Below, piece by piece: positions 46,111-54,479 of a DNA stretch of 64,000 bases. The position numbers were made by a program, and so were the translations under genes. The stretch lies in NCBI GenBank assembly GCA_947450675.1, contig CANFWI010000009.1:20553-84552 (forward strand), given 5' to 3'. The stretch is from Comamonadaceae bacterium. GTDB lineage: Bacteria; Pseudomonadota; Gammaproteobacteria; Burkholderiales; Burkholderiaceae_C. The notes under the pieces are model-generated. The model was not told where the DNA came from, made no database searches, and saw only the letters and a program-made list of their open reading frames with translations. How positions within the stretch are numbered: position 1 is the first letter of the stretch; the number at the start of each line of letters is the position of its first letter.

Positions 46111-46521
46111 TCAGTCTTGCACCTTGCCGCGTGAGCTTTTGATGCTGGAGCGCTGGCTCTTGCCTTCGAGTCGGCGCTGCTTGGAGCCATAAGTCGGTTT
46201 GGTGGCACGCCGGGATTTGGGCGGTACCGCCACGCTGTCAACCACTTCCTGCAAGCGGGCCAGCGCGTCGCTGCGGTTCATCTCTTGCGTGCGGTGCTGC
46301 TGCGCCTTCAGCACCAACACCCCGCCCTGCGTGATGCGGCTGTCGCTCAGGCACAGCAGCCGTTCCTTGATCTCGACGGGTAAGGACGACGCCGCAATGT
46401 CAAAGCGCAGATGCACTGCGCTGGACACCTTGTTGACGTTTTGGCCGCCCGCGCCCTGCGCACGAATCGCGTTGAACTCGACCTCGCGCTCGTCAACCGG
46501 GTAATGAGACATAGTGGCCAT
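46111..46521 (-). CDS. arfB: Alternative ribosome-rescue factor ArfB (peptidyl-tRNA hydrolase YaeJ)
   Basis: Rescues ribosomes stalled on non-stop mRNA by hydrolysing peptidyl-tRNA. The catalytic GGQ is at residues 25-27 in FNAIRAQGAGGQNVNKVSSAVHLRFD, the release-factor-like signature. The C-terminal ~40 residues are Lys/Arg/Ser-rich (RRATKPTYGSKQRRLEGKSQ), the tail that enters the empty mRNA channel. At 136 residues the size is normal. The ATG at 46521 or the one at 46512 could be the start. Confidence 0.94.
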   Translation of the reverse strand: MATMSHYPVDEREVEFNAIRAQGAGGQNVNKVSSAVHLRFDIAASSLPVEIKERLLCLSDSRITQGGVLVLKAQQHRTQEMNRSDALARLQEVVDSVAVPPKSRRATKPTYGSKQRRLEGKSQRSSIKSSRGKVQD

Positions 46522-46562
46522 GGCCTGAATTTTGAACGGCTTTGAAGACGTCGAACTTTTTT

Positions 46563-46637
46563 GTCATTGCGAGCGCAGCGCGGCAATCCATCATGGAGGT
46601 GCGCGGTCATGGATTGCCGCGCTACGCTCGCAATGAC
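46563..46637. repeat. REP-like extragenic palindrome
   Basis: Two 29-base arms, 46563-46591 and 46609-46637, are inverted copies with a single mismatch and a 17-base loop. They begin GTCATTGCGAG and end CTCGCAATGAC. This is the widespread GTCATTGCGAGC-type intergenic repeat. It lies between arfB and the end of pcaCD, in a 150-base gap, and would form a strong RNA hairpin in either direction. Confidence 0.9.
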
Positions 46638-46671
46638 GGAGTGACGGAAGAGAATGGCGCGCTGCGTCGAA

Positions 46672-47877
46672 CTATTTCAAACCATCCAAAAACGCCACCA
46701 GCAATTCAGCAAAGTCCTGCGGCTGCTCGACCGCGCTCAAATGCGCCGCCGGCAAGGTCGCGAGTTGAGCGCCGGGGATGCTGCTGACAATCGCTTCCGA
46801 CAGGGCCAGCGGTGTGGCTTCGTCGCGGGTACCGGCAATCACCAACGTTGGGCAAGTGATGCGCTGGTTGCTGCTGCGAAAATCAATCGCGGCAACCGCA
46901 CCGCAACTCGCCGCATAGGGCGCGGGCGCGATGGCTTCGAACTTCTGCCGCAGCGTCGCCACACGGGCGGCGCCGCCACCCGCCGTGTCCGCAATGAACT
47001 CTGGCGTGAACCAGCGCTGAATAGCGCCGTCAACCACAGCGGCGACACCCTGCGTCAGCACCGTCTCCATCCGGGCGCGCCACATGGCGCCGGCAGGTTC
47101 GCCGTAAAAGTTCGCAGCATTCGCAATCGTGATGCTCTTGACCAGTTGTGGGTGCCGCACGGCCAAGGCCTGCGCCGTCATACCGCCCATGCTCAGGCCG
47201 ACAAAATGCACCGGGCCGGTGGCTTGCTCAGTGATGAGCGCCGCAGCATCATCGGCCAGCATCTCCATGCTGTACGGTCCTGCAGGTGCTGCTGATTGGC
47301 CGTGCCCACGGGCGTCATAGCGCAAGACCGTGAAGCGTTGCTTCAAACGTTCAGCCACCGCGTCCCACATGCTGAGGTCACAGCCCAGCGCGTGGCTGAG
47401 CATCACCACCGGGCCTTGGCCCTCGCGGACCCAATGGAGTTTGGGGGATGGCTTCGACTCAGTCGCGGGTAAAAATCCCTTTTCGCGCAAGATGGCGCCA
47501 GCCACTGAAAACGCATGGTTGGCCGCCGGCACGCCGCAATAAATCGCCGCCTGCATGATCACTTCCTTGATGTCGTCTGGCGTCAAGCGGGACTCGGGCG
47601 GGCCGTCTAAGCCAGCGCGCACGTGCAGGGCAAACTCTTCGTACGCTTTGAGCGCGATCATGGTCGACAGCACCATCAGACGCCGCGTCTTATCGCCAAA
47701 AGCAGGCCGGCCCCAGACCTCGTTCCACGCATAGCGCGTGATCAGGTTCTGGAACTCACCGTTGAAGTCATTCACATTGACCAGAGATTTGTCGACCCAC
47801 GCATTGCCCAGCACGCGGCGGCGGTTCAGCATGCCGTCGGCGTAATCTTGGTCGCGGTTGTTGTCGTGATCGGTCAT
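46672..47877 (-). CDS. pcaCD: 4-carboxymuconolactone decarboxylase / 3-oxoadipate enol-lactonase fusion
   Basis: Two-domain enzyme of 401 residues for two consecutive steps of the protocatechuate branch. Residues about 15-130 are a carboxymuconolactone decarboxylase (RYAWNEVWGRPAFGDKTRRL, EFALHVRAGL, EVIMQAAIYCGVPAANHAFSVA). Residues about 145-400 are an alpha/beta hydrolase with Ser229 in VGLSMGGMTAQAL, the acid in AGTRDEATP and His in LPAAHLSAV. The order is PcaC then PcaD, opposite to the PcaD-PcaC order I recall for actinobacterial PcaL. It overlaps pcaB by four bases. Confidence 0.93.
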   Translation of the reverse strand: MTDHDNNRDQDYADGMLNRRRVLGNAWVDKSLVNVNDFNGEFQNLITRYAWNEVWGRPAFGDKTRRLMVLSTMIALKAYEEFALHVRAGLDGPPESRLTPDDIKEVIMQAAIYCGVPAANHAFSVAGAILREKGFLPATESKPSPKLHWVREGQGPVVMLSHALGCDLSMWDAVAERLKQRFTVLRYDARGHGQSAAPAGPYSMEMLADDAAALITEQATGPVHFVGLSMGGMTAQALAVRHPQLVKSITIANAANFYGEPAGAMWRARMETVLTQGVAAVVDGAIQRWFTPEFIADTAGGGAARVATLRQKFEAIAPAPYAASCGAVAAIDFRSSNQRITCPTLVIAGTRDEATPLALSEAIVSSIPGAQLATLPAAHLSAVEQPQDFAELLVAFLDGLK

Positions 47878-49103
47878 GCTGTCGCCTTCATATTGGTTTT
47901 GGATGTGTCACTCGCCTGAATCGCCTTCAAGGCCGTCAGCTGGCTTCGCGTCACCGCAGCCGCGTGCAATGCTAACGCAGGGCTGAACCACTCGTCGGCG
48001 GCTTCAGCAGGCAGCACCGCGCGAAGCGCTTGCAAATTAGCCAGCATGCGCGCGGTGTCCACCTGCAAACCCGGCAAAGCCTGGGCCATGGCGCGAGCAC
48101 TGCCGTGGACCGACATCAGCAGGCCCGGCCATTCGGCCAGCTCGGTTTGCCAATGACTCAGGGCACGCTCGTGTTCTTGCGGCATCGCCGCCAGCAGCGC
48201 GGCGACACGCTGCGGCGCGCGCTGCGCCGCCACCAACGCGACCATGCACGCCACCGGATTGCGCTTGTGCGGCATGGCCGACGAACCACCGCGACCAGGC
48301 TCGGTCGGCTCCGACACTTCATTGACTTCGAACTGCCCCATCAGCGAAATGTCGCGGGCGATCTTGCCAAGGCTGCCCACCAGCAAGCCCAGCTCGCAGC
48401 CCAGCGCAACCCATTCGTCCCGTTGCGTATGCCAAGTGGCCATCGGCGCTTTGAGCTGCAGGTCGGCCGCCATCAGAGCGATGACTTCAGGGCCTTGCGC
48501 CTTCATTTGGGCCAGCGTACCGACCGCGCCGCCGAGCTGCACGCACAGGGCGTTGGCAGCCGCCACTTGCAAACGTTGCTGGCTGCGAATCAAGGGTGCA
48601 ACCCAGCCGGCGCACTTCAAACCAAAACTGGTGACCGATGCCGGCTGCAACAAAGTACGCGCCAAGATCGGATCAGCGGCGTGCTTCTCGGCCAGCGCCA
48701 TCAGCGCATCAATGGTGATTTGCACATCGGCCTGCACCAGGGCCAGCGCGTCACGCGTGACCAGCGACAAGGCGGTGTCAATGACGTCTTGGCTGGTGCT
48801 GCCAAAGTGGACAAAGCGCACCGCATCTGGATTGAAAAGACCGACCGTTTCCTTCAGGCTTTTCATCAAAGGAATCGCCAGCGTCCCGGCGCGCCCGCTT
48901 TCACGGACGATCTTGCTGACGTCAAACAGCTCGACCTTGCAGGTGTCGATGATGGACTGCGCAGCGGATTGGGGAATCAAGCCGGCGGTGGCTTGGGCTC
49001 TGGCCAACGAGGCCTCAAAACGCAGCATCGCCGCCAAAAAATGACGTTCCCCGAAAGCATCGATGCTCTCAGGGGTGGACAAAAAGCCTTCGAAGATACT
49101 CAT
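47874..49103 (-). CDS. pcaB: 3-carboxy-cis,cis-muconate cycloisomerase
   Basis: Converts 3-carboxymuconate to 4-carboxymuconolactone, the substrate of the next gene's product. The protein has 409 residues of the fumarase/aspartase superfamily, with the signature GGSSAMPHKRNPVACMV near residues 270-286 and FGSTSQDVIDTAL near 100-112. It lies 48 bases downstream of the dehydroshikimate dehydratase half and overlaps pcaCD by four bases. Confidence 0.93.
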   Translation of the reverse strand: MSIFEGFLSTPESIDAFGERHFLAAMLRFEASLARAQATAGLIPQSAAQSIIDTCKVELFDVSKIVRESGRAGTLAIPLMKSLKETVGLFNPDAVRFVHFGSTSQDVIDTALSLVTRDALALVQADVQITIDALMALAEKHAADPILARTLLQPASVTSFGLKCAGWVAPLIRSQQRLQVAAANALCVQLGGAVGTLAQMKAQGPEVIALMAADLQLKAPMATWHTQRDEWVALGCELGLLVGSLGKIARDISLMGQFEVNEVSEPTEPGRGGSSAMPHKRNPVACMVALVAAQRAPQRVAALLAAMPQEHERALSHWQTELAEWPGLLMSVHGSARAMAQALPGLQVDTARMLANLQALRAVLPAEAADEWFSPALALHAAAVTRSQLTALKAIQASDTSKTNMKATA

Positions 49104-49151
49104 GGTCGGGGGCTTTTTAAAAGTTGTTAATCGACTAGTCTAGCGACCATT

Positions 49152-50042
49152 TCAGCGTTTGAGCCTGATCTGATTCGGCAACGGCACTGACCGCCTCAAC
49201 ACGTCTTCGCCCAGCCACTGGGCTGAACGCCACGCGCGCTGCGCCACCGTTGGCAAGGGCATTTGCTGGTAGTCGTCATTGAAAACTTCAAAGCTGTAGT
49301 CACCGCGGTAACCGAGGTTGTGCAGCTTGTTGACCAGAGCCGCCAGCGCTTCGCTGTGCACGCCCTCGCCCGGAAACACCCGAAAGTGCCGCGCCGTAGT
49401 GATGCGTTCTTCAACGGACTTGATCTCAGTCCACATGAAGTCAGCCAACTGAACCAGAAAAATCTTGTTCGGGTCAAGCATCTCCAACTCGTCCAAGGAG
49501 GTCTTGGTGGCGAACATGTGGAACGAATCAAAACCAAGTCCGAGGTTCGGCATGTCGGCTTGGGTGATGATGTCCCATGCCTGTGGAAACTCGTTGACCA
49601 CACGCCCCCACGACAAGGCTTCATAGGCGATCTTGATGTTCATCGGAATCGCCAACATGGCCAGCTTGCGCAAGTCTTTGACCAGCGCTGCCGTGTCCCC
49701 GGTCGCATGCACCGAGGTCGACGAACAAATCAGCAGCACGCGGCAATCCAGCGCGTGGCACATCTCGAGCATCGACTTGGCGATGTCCATCTTGTACTCG
49801 TGCAGATGGCCCGTCAGGCCTTCAAAATCACGCAGAACTTGGAAGCCGGTGACGCGCAAACCACTGGTTTTGACGGCCTGCACAGCAGCGTCTAGGCCCT
49901 CGGGGTGACCGACAAGGTCACGTGCCGACAGCATGATCTGGGTGAAGCCGGCATCGCGCACGGCCTTCAGTTTGGCCTCCAGAGGCCCGGCCAAGGAGAT
50001 GGTGTCCATCCCGAAGTCGTTGATGTTGCCGCTGTAGTGCAT
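49152..50042 (-). CDS. 3-dehydroshikimate dehydratase, sugar-isomerase-like TIM-barrel protein (QuiC N-domain type)
   Basis: Protein of 296 residues matching the catalytic N-terminal domain of QuiC/AsbF, which converts 3-dehydroshikimate to protocatechuate. The four metal ligands of that family can be placed at Glu141 (IAYEALSWGR), Asp172 (GLGFDSFHMF), Gln198 (FLVQLADF) and Glu252 (YSFEVFNDDY). In QuiC1-type proteins this domain is followed in the same chain by a dioxygenase-like domain; here it is a separate gene placed 3 bases after the gene for that second domain. Dehydratase activity is well supported by context with pcaB and pcaCD. Confidence 0.88.
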   Translation of the reverse strand: MHYSGNINDFGMDTISLAGPLEAKLKAVRDAGFTQIMLSARDLVGHPEGLDAAVQAVKTSGLRVTGFQVLRDFEGLTGHLHEYKMDIAKSMLEMCHALDCRVLLICSSTSVHATGDTAALVKDLRKLAMLAIPMNIKIAYEALSWGRVVNEFPQAWDIITQADMPNLGLGFDSFHMFATKTSLDELEMLDPNKIFLVQLADFMWTEIKSVEERITTARHFRVFPGEGVHSEALAALVNKLHNLGYRGDYSFEVFNDDYQQMPLPTVAQRAWRSAQWLGEDVLRRSVPLPNQIRLKR

Positions 50043-50045
50043 GGC

Positions 50046-50975
50046 TCAGCTCCGCTCGCCAGTCTTTGGGTCGGTGCGCTGGTCTTGCACCAATTCAAAG
50101 CTGACGCTTTGCAGCCAGGTGCGGGTCAGCGCGCCACGGTCTTCTGTCTGCACGCCGCGGGACTGCACAAACTCCACACCACGCTGGGCCAGCTCAGCCA
50201 CCGTGGCGCGCACGTCGGCCGTGCCCAAGCCAATGCGCTGCAAGGCTTCGTCATCTTCGACGTCCAACACGCTGGCATCCGGCTCGATCAGTTGCACATA
50301 AAAGCGCGACGCGGCCGGGCATGGGCTTTGCAAAATACGTCCTTTGGGCAAGACCCCAAAACGCTTGTCATCCGGCAAATCAGTGAAGCCAAACAGCTCA
50401 CGGTAAAACTCGGCCCAGTCTTCTGTGCGGTCGTTGCCGATGTACTGCACCACGCCGAAAAAGTGCAGACCCGCCACCGCTGGCGGGTGCTGGTCAATCG
50501 TCGGAATCGGCACAAAATCAACGTCGTAAATCGAGAACTTGTCGTAGCGGTCGACAAAGTAAATACGGCTCTTGCCAACGCCATGAATCGCCGGGATGTT
50601 CAGCTCCATCACCTCGACCCGCGGCGGCACCGCCCAGGCGCCCAATTCCAGCGCACGGCGGTAAGCCGTCGCAGCGTCACGCACGCGCAGACCGATGGCG
50701 GCAATCACCGGCTTGTCTTGCGGCGTGGCGCCATCGGGCATGGCCGACACATGGGCGTTGACGATGATGTTGATCGCGCCTTGGCGGTACAACAGCACCT
50801 CCCGCGAACGGTGGCGTGCCACCGGGCGAAAGCCCATCATCTCCAACACCTGACCCAACGCCTGCGGCTTGCTGGTGGTGTACTCAATGAACTCAATGCC
50901 ATCCAGCCCGATCGGATTGGCGGCTTGAGGGATGGCTTCGCGATCAGCGGAAAGCGCTTGCAGGTGGTTACTCAT
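50046..50975 (-). CDS. VOC/4-hydroxyphenylpyruvate dioxygenase-like protein (QuiC C-domain type)
   Basis: Protein of 309 residues with two vicinal-oxygen-chelate modules, resembling the C-terminal half of fused QuiC dehydroshikimate dehydratases. GLDGIEFIEYTTSKPQALGQVLEMMGF opens the first module and AGLHFFGVVQYIGNDRTEDWAEFYRELFGF the second. IEFIEY replaces the H-x-x-x-Y metal site of true dioxygenases in module 1, so first-module metal binding looks lost. It is transcribed before the TIM-barrel gene and separated by 3 bases. It may stabilise or assist that enzyme, or hold an independent oxygenase function. Confidence 0.82.
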   Translation of the reverse strand: MSNHLQALSADREAIPQAANPIGLDGIEFIEYTTSKPQALGQVLEMMGFRPVARHRSREVLLYRQGAINIIVNAHVSAMPDGATPQDKPVIAAIGLRVRDAATAYRRALELGAWAVPPRVEVMELNIPAIHGVGKSRIYFVDRYDKFSIYDVDFVPIPTIDQHPPAVAGLHFFGVVQYIGNDRTEDWAEFYRELFGFTDLPDDKRFGVLPKGRILQSPCPAASRFYVQLIEPDASVLDVEDDEALQRIGLGTADVRATVAELAQRGVEFVQSRGVQTEDRGALTRTWLQSVSFELVQDQRTDPKTGERS

Positions 50976-51025
50976 GGTGCGTCCTAAAAATCACATCTCA
51001 TTAATCAACAGGGCTGATGAAAGCA

Positions 51026-51793
51026 TCACGCCGCGGTTTCAGCGCTGGCGGTGCTGTTCAATTCGGGCACGTGGCCGCCACCGAGAAACAGTCGCTCAAT
51101 GTGCGGATCGGCCAGCAACTCGGATGCCGCCTTGTGCAGCACCAGCTGTCCAGACTCTAAGGCAATCGCATCGTCTGAAATCTTCAAGGCGCTTTTGACA
51201 TTTTGCTCGACCATCAGCACCGTCGTGCCATGGGCTGCCAAGGTTTTCAACAATTTGAAAACATCTTGCACCACCAAGGGCGACAAGCCAATCGAAGGCT
51301 CGTCGATCAACAGAACTTTAGGCCGCAGCAGCAGCGCCCGACCGATTTCGAGTTGCTTTTGCTCCCCTCCCGACAGCGCCGACGCTTGTGAATGCAAGCG
51401 TTCTTTGACACGCGGAAAAAAGTTAAGCACCTCAGGGATACGCTCATGGGTGGTCTTGGTGCCGAGCGTGATGCCGCCCAACTCCAAGTTTTGGAAGACC
51501 GTCAGCTGACCAAACAAATTGCGCCCCTGCGGCACAAAAGCAATGCCTTTGGCAAGCAGCGCTTTTTGGGTCGCACCGGAGATGTCCTCGCCGTCCAGCA
51601 GAATGCGCCCCTGACGCGGCTTGAGCAAACCAAAGAGTGTTTTCAACACGGTCGATTTACCGGCGCCATTGGGACCGAGCAGCAAGGTGATGGTGCCACG
51701 CCTCACCTTGAAAGACAGGTTGTTGAGGATCATGAAATCCTTGTAACCCGCCACCACATCGTCAAACTCTATGCAAATGTCATTGGCCATCAT
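51026..51793 (-). CDS. livF: Second Liv-type ABC transporter ATP-binding protein LivF
   Basis: ATPase subunit of 255 residues, longer than the first-system LivF because of a C-terminal tail (HVPELNSTASAETAA). Walker A is GPNGAGKST, signature LSGGEQKQLEIGRAL, Walker B VLLIDEPSIGLSP. It touches livG by one base. It lies 50 bases ahead of the dehydroshikimate dehydratase genes in the same direction, so uptake and catabolism are co-expressed. Confidence 0.92.
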   Translation of the reverse strand: MMANDICIEFDDVVAGYKDFMILNNLSFKVRRGTITLLLGPNGAGKSTVLKTLFGLLKPRQGRILLDGEDISGATQKALLAKGIAFVPQGRNLFGQLTVFQNLELGGITLGTKTTHERIPEVLNFFPRVKERLHSQASALSGGEQKQLEIGRALLLRPKVLLIDEPSIGLSPLVVQDVFKLLKTLAAHGTTVLMVEQNVKSALKISDDAIALESGQLVLHKAASELLADPHIERLFLGGGHVPELNSTASAETAA

Positions 51794-52551
51794 CAGTTCC
51801 CCAGATAGGCGTCAAGCACCTCTTTGTTGGCGCGAATTTCAGCGGGTGTGCCGATCGCCATGACCCGCCCTTCGACCATCACCATGATGCGGTGGCAAAG
51901 ATCCATGACAAAGTCCATGTTGTGCTCAATCACAACGAATGAACTCTGCTGACCCAACTTAGGATTCCGGTTGAGTTCTTTGAGCAGATTTGAAATGCCG
52001 CCGACCAGACTCGGGTTGACACCGGCACAGGGCTCGTCCAGCAACACCAGCGTCGGTTGGGCCATGAAGGCCATGGCGATGTCGACCAACTTTTGCTGAC
52101 CGTAGCTCAGGGTGCCGGCCAAGGTGTTGGCGACGTGCCGAATGCGGAATTGATCGATCAAGGCATCGGCCCGCTCGCCCAGACCGGAGTCCCCGGGGGC
52201 AAACATGCGGCTCAACATGCTGCCTTGGTGCTCTTGTGCCGCGACGATGAGGTTGTCACGCACGGTCATTTTCCCGAAGACCTGCAGTGTCTGGAACGTG
52301 CGGCCAACACCGCGCCGGCTCAGCGCCAAGGGCGACAGACCACTGATGCTCTGACCATTCAGTTCAATCTCGCCGGCATCGGGCGTGATCTGCCCCAGCA
52401 CGCTGTTGAACATGGTGGTCTTGCCCGAACCATTGGGCCCGATGACGCCGAATATTTCGCCGGGCATGACTTCAAAAGAGACACCGCCGACAGCTTGAAT
52501 CGCACCGTAAGCCTTCTTCAAGCCGGTAACTTTGAGCAAAGGATGGTTCAT
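51793..52551 (-). CDS. livG: Second Liv-type ABC transporter ATP-binding protein LivG
   Basis: ATPase subunit of 252 residues with Walker A GPNGSGKTT, the signature replaced by LSYGQQKLVDIAMA as usual in LivG, Walker B LVLLDEPCAGVNPSLV, and the H-loop VIEHNMDF. It overlaps livM by four bases. Confidence 0.92.
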   Translation of the reverse strand: MNHPLLKVTGLKKAYGAIQAVGGVSFEVMPGEIFGVIGPNGSGKTTMFNSVLGQITPDAGEIELNGQSISGLSPLALSRRGVGRTFQTLQVFGKMTVRDNLIVAAQEHQGSMLSRMFAPGDSGLGERADALIDQFRIRHVANTLAGTLSYGQQKLVDIAMAFMAQPTLVLLDEPCAGVNPSLVGGISNLLKELNRNPKLGQQSSFVVIEHNMDFVMDLCHRIMVMVEGRVMAIGTPAEIRANKEVLDAYLGN

Positions 52552-53564
52552 GACTCTGACCTCATTTTTGCAGCCATAGCCGCTTTGGCAGCGCGCTGCG
52601 CCGAGGCCTCACGTGCGGCACGCCGCTCTTTCAAACGGTCTGGAATGCTCAGCAAACCGTCCGGCAACCAAACCATCATCAGCACCACAGCAGAGCCAAA
52701 AATGGGCAAGTACCAAGCGGCGACGCCGGGCACATCGCGCATCCACTCCGGTAGCACGACGCCTACAGCAGCGCCCAGCACCGGCCCGAAAAAGTAACCC
52801 GCACCGCCGACCACGACCATCAAATACATCATGATGGAAGCACCCACCGTGAAGGGCGCCGGCTCGATGAACTGCACCAGCGACGCAAACAGCGCACCGG
52901 CCACACCGGCGTAGGCAGCGCCAATGGCAAAGCTCAGCAGCGTGTAGTTTCGAATGTCGATGCCCAGGCTTTCGGCGCGGATCGGGTTGTCGCGCAGCGC
53001 TTTGAAAGCCTTGCCCCACGGCGAGCGCAGCAAGCCCCACAGCAGACCCGCCATCACCAAGGTGACCGCCAGCACGAAGTAGTAATAAGGCCGATTGCCT
53101 TCCAGTGACACGCCCAACAGCGAAGGCCTTGCAATGTTGTTGATGCCGAAGGTGCCGCCGGTGAGCCACTCCTCATTACGCATCACCAGCCAAATGGCGG
53201 TGTTGAACCCTAGCGTGGCAAAGGCCAGATAAATAGCCTGCACGCGCAGTGCCGGAAAGCCCAGCACCAAGCCGACGACAAAGCAGATCAAGGCAGCGGC
53301 AGGCAAACCGAGCCAAAAGCTGAAACCAGCCTTCATCAAAATGGCGACGGTGTAAGCACCGATGCCAAAAAAGGCGGCATGACCGAGCGACTTTTGGCCG
53401 GCGTAACCGGTGGTCAGGTTCAGACCCATGATGGCGATGACGAACACCAACCAATAGCTCAGCAGATAAACGCCGTAGTTCTTCAGGTACTGCGGGGCGA
53501 CCAATAGCAGCGCGGCAATCGCCAACGCGCCGGCCAGCCCGACCTTGTGTTGCAAGAGCTTCAT
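52548..53564 (-). CDS. livM: Second Liv-type ABC transporter permease LivM
   Basis: Permease of 338 residues with about nine hydrophobic segments. GLNLTTGYAGQKSLGHAAFFGIGAY is the LivM start region, and ALRDNPIRAESLGIDIRNYTLLSFAIGA the coupling loop. The C-terminus ends in a basic, Ala-rich tail (LKERRAAREASAQRAAKAAMAAK). It overlaps livH and livG by four bases each. Confidence 0.92.
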   Translation of the reverse strand: MKLLQHKVGLAGALAIAALLLVAPQYLKNYGVYLLSYWLVFVIAIMGLNLTTGYAGQKSLGHAAFFGIGAYTVAILMKAGFSFWLGLPAAALICFVVGLVLGFPALRVQAIYLAFATLGFNTAIWLVMRNEEWLTGGTFGINNIARPSLLGVSLEGNRPYYYFVLAVTLVMAGLLWGLLRSPWGKAFKALRDNPIRAESLGIDIRNYTLLSFAIGAAYAGVAGALFASLVQFIEPAPFTVGASIMMYLMVVVGGAGYFFGPVLGAAVGVVLPEWMRDVPGVAAWYLPIFGSAVVLMMVWLPDGLLSIPDRLKERRAAREASAQRAAKAAMAAKMRSES

Positions 53565-54436
53565 ACCTTGCGCTCCTCTTTCTTGCCCAACAGACCTTGC
53601 GGCTTGAACAAAATCACGATCATGAAAATCACCAACGCCACCGCATCTTTGTAGGCCGGAGAAATATAGGCCGCTGCCAGGTTCTCACAGACCCCGACGA
53701 TCAAGCCGCCCAACAGCGCGCCACGGGAATTGTTGAAGCCGCCAATGATGGCCGCAAAGAAAGCCTTGTTGCCAAGGCCTTCACCCATGTCGAACTTGGC
53801 CAGATACGTCGGCGTGACCAGCATCGCCGCAGCCACCGCCAACACGGCGTTGATGGCGAAGGTGTAAAAAATCATGCGCGGCACATTGATGCCGAGCACG
53901 GACGCGCTTTCGGTGTTTTGGGCCACAGCCTGCATGGCCCGACCGGTGACGGTCTTGGCCAAGAAAGCCTGCGTTGCCAAGACGATGATCAGCGCCATGG
54001 CAAAGGTGCCGACGTCCTGCAAGGTGATGGTGACGCCAGCGATGGTGTAAATCTTGTCAGCAAAGAGGCTGGGGAAGGGATGCGCTTCTGCGCTGTAACC
54101 CGCCCGAACGCCGTTGCGCATCGCAATCGACAGACCGATGGTGGCAACCACGATCGGCATCATGCCGTACTTGAACAGCGGATCCACCAGCCCCCGTTTG
54201 AAGATCCAGCCCAGCAGCAGCACCGCTAACAAGACGGTGCAAACGATGCTGACCAACAGGGGTGCGCCCAGCGACATGAAGCCCAGCATCATGAAAGCCG
54301 GCAGCATGACGAACTCGCCTTGGGCGAAATTGATCGTGCCGGAAGCCTGCCAAAGCAAGGTGAAGCCAAGCCCCGCCAGCGCATAAATACTGCCGGTGGC
54401 CAGGCCAGAGAAAAAGAGTTGGAGGAAGTCGGTCAT
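53561..54436 (-). CDS. livH: Second Liv-type ABC transporter permease LivH
   Basis: Permease of 291 residues. ATGSIYALAGLGFTLLWQASGTINFAQGEFVML is the LivH signature, and SVLGINVPRMIFYTFAINAVLAVAA the coupling loop. It starts 43 bases after the binding-protein gene and overlaps livM by four bases. Confidence 0.92.
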   Translation of the reverse strand: MTDFLQLFFSGLATGSIYALAGLGFTLLWQASGTINFAQGEFVMLPAFMMLGFMSLGAPLLVSIVCTVLLAVLLLGWIFKRGLVDPLFKYGMMPIVVATIGLSIAMRNGVRAGYSAEAHPFPSLFADKIYTIAGVTITLQDVGTFAMALIIVLATQAFLAKTVTGRAMQAVAQNTESASVLGINVPRMIFYTFAINAVLAVAAAMLVTPTYLAKFDMGEGLGNKAFFAAIIGGFNNSRGALLGGLIVGVCENLAAAYISPAYKDAVALVIFMIVILFKPQGLLGKKEERKV

Positions 54437-54479
54437 GGCTTTTGATGTTTGGAAAAGTCCAGAAACTAAAGAAGGTATT

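Noticed and set aside
48030..49130. A 366-codon open frame antisense to pcaB.
   Set aside because: Composition is His/Arg/Gln-rich without any family motif, while pcaB on the other strand has the full superfamily signature.
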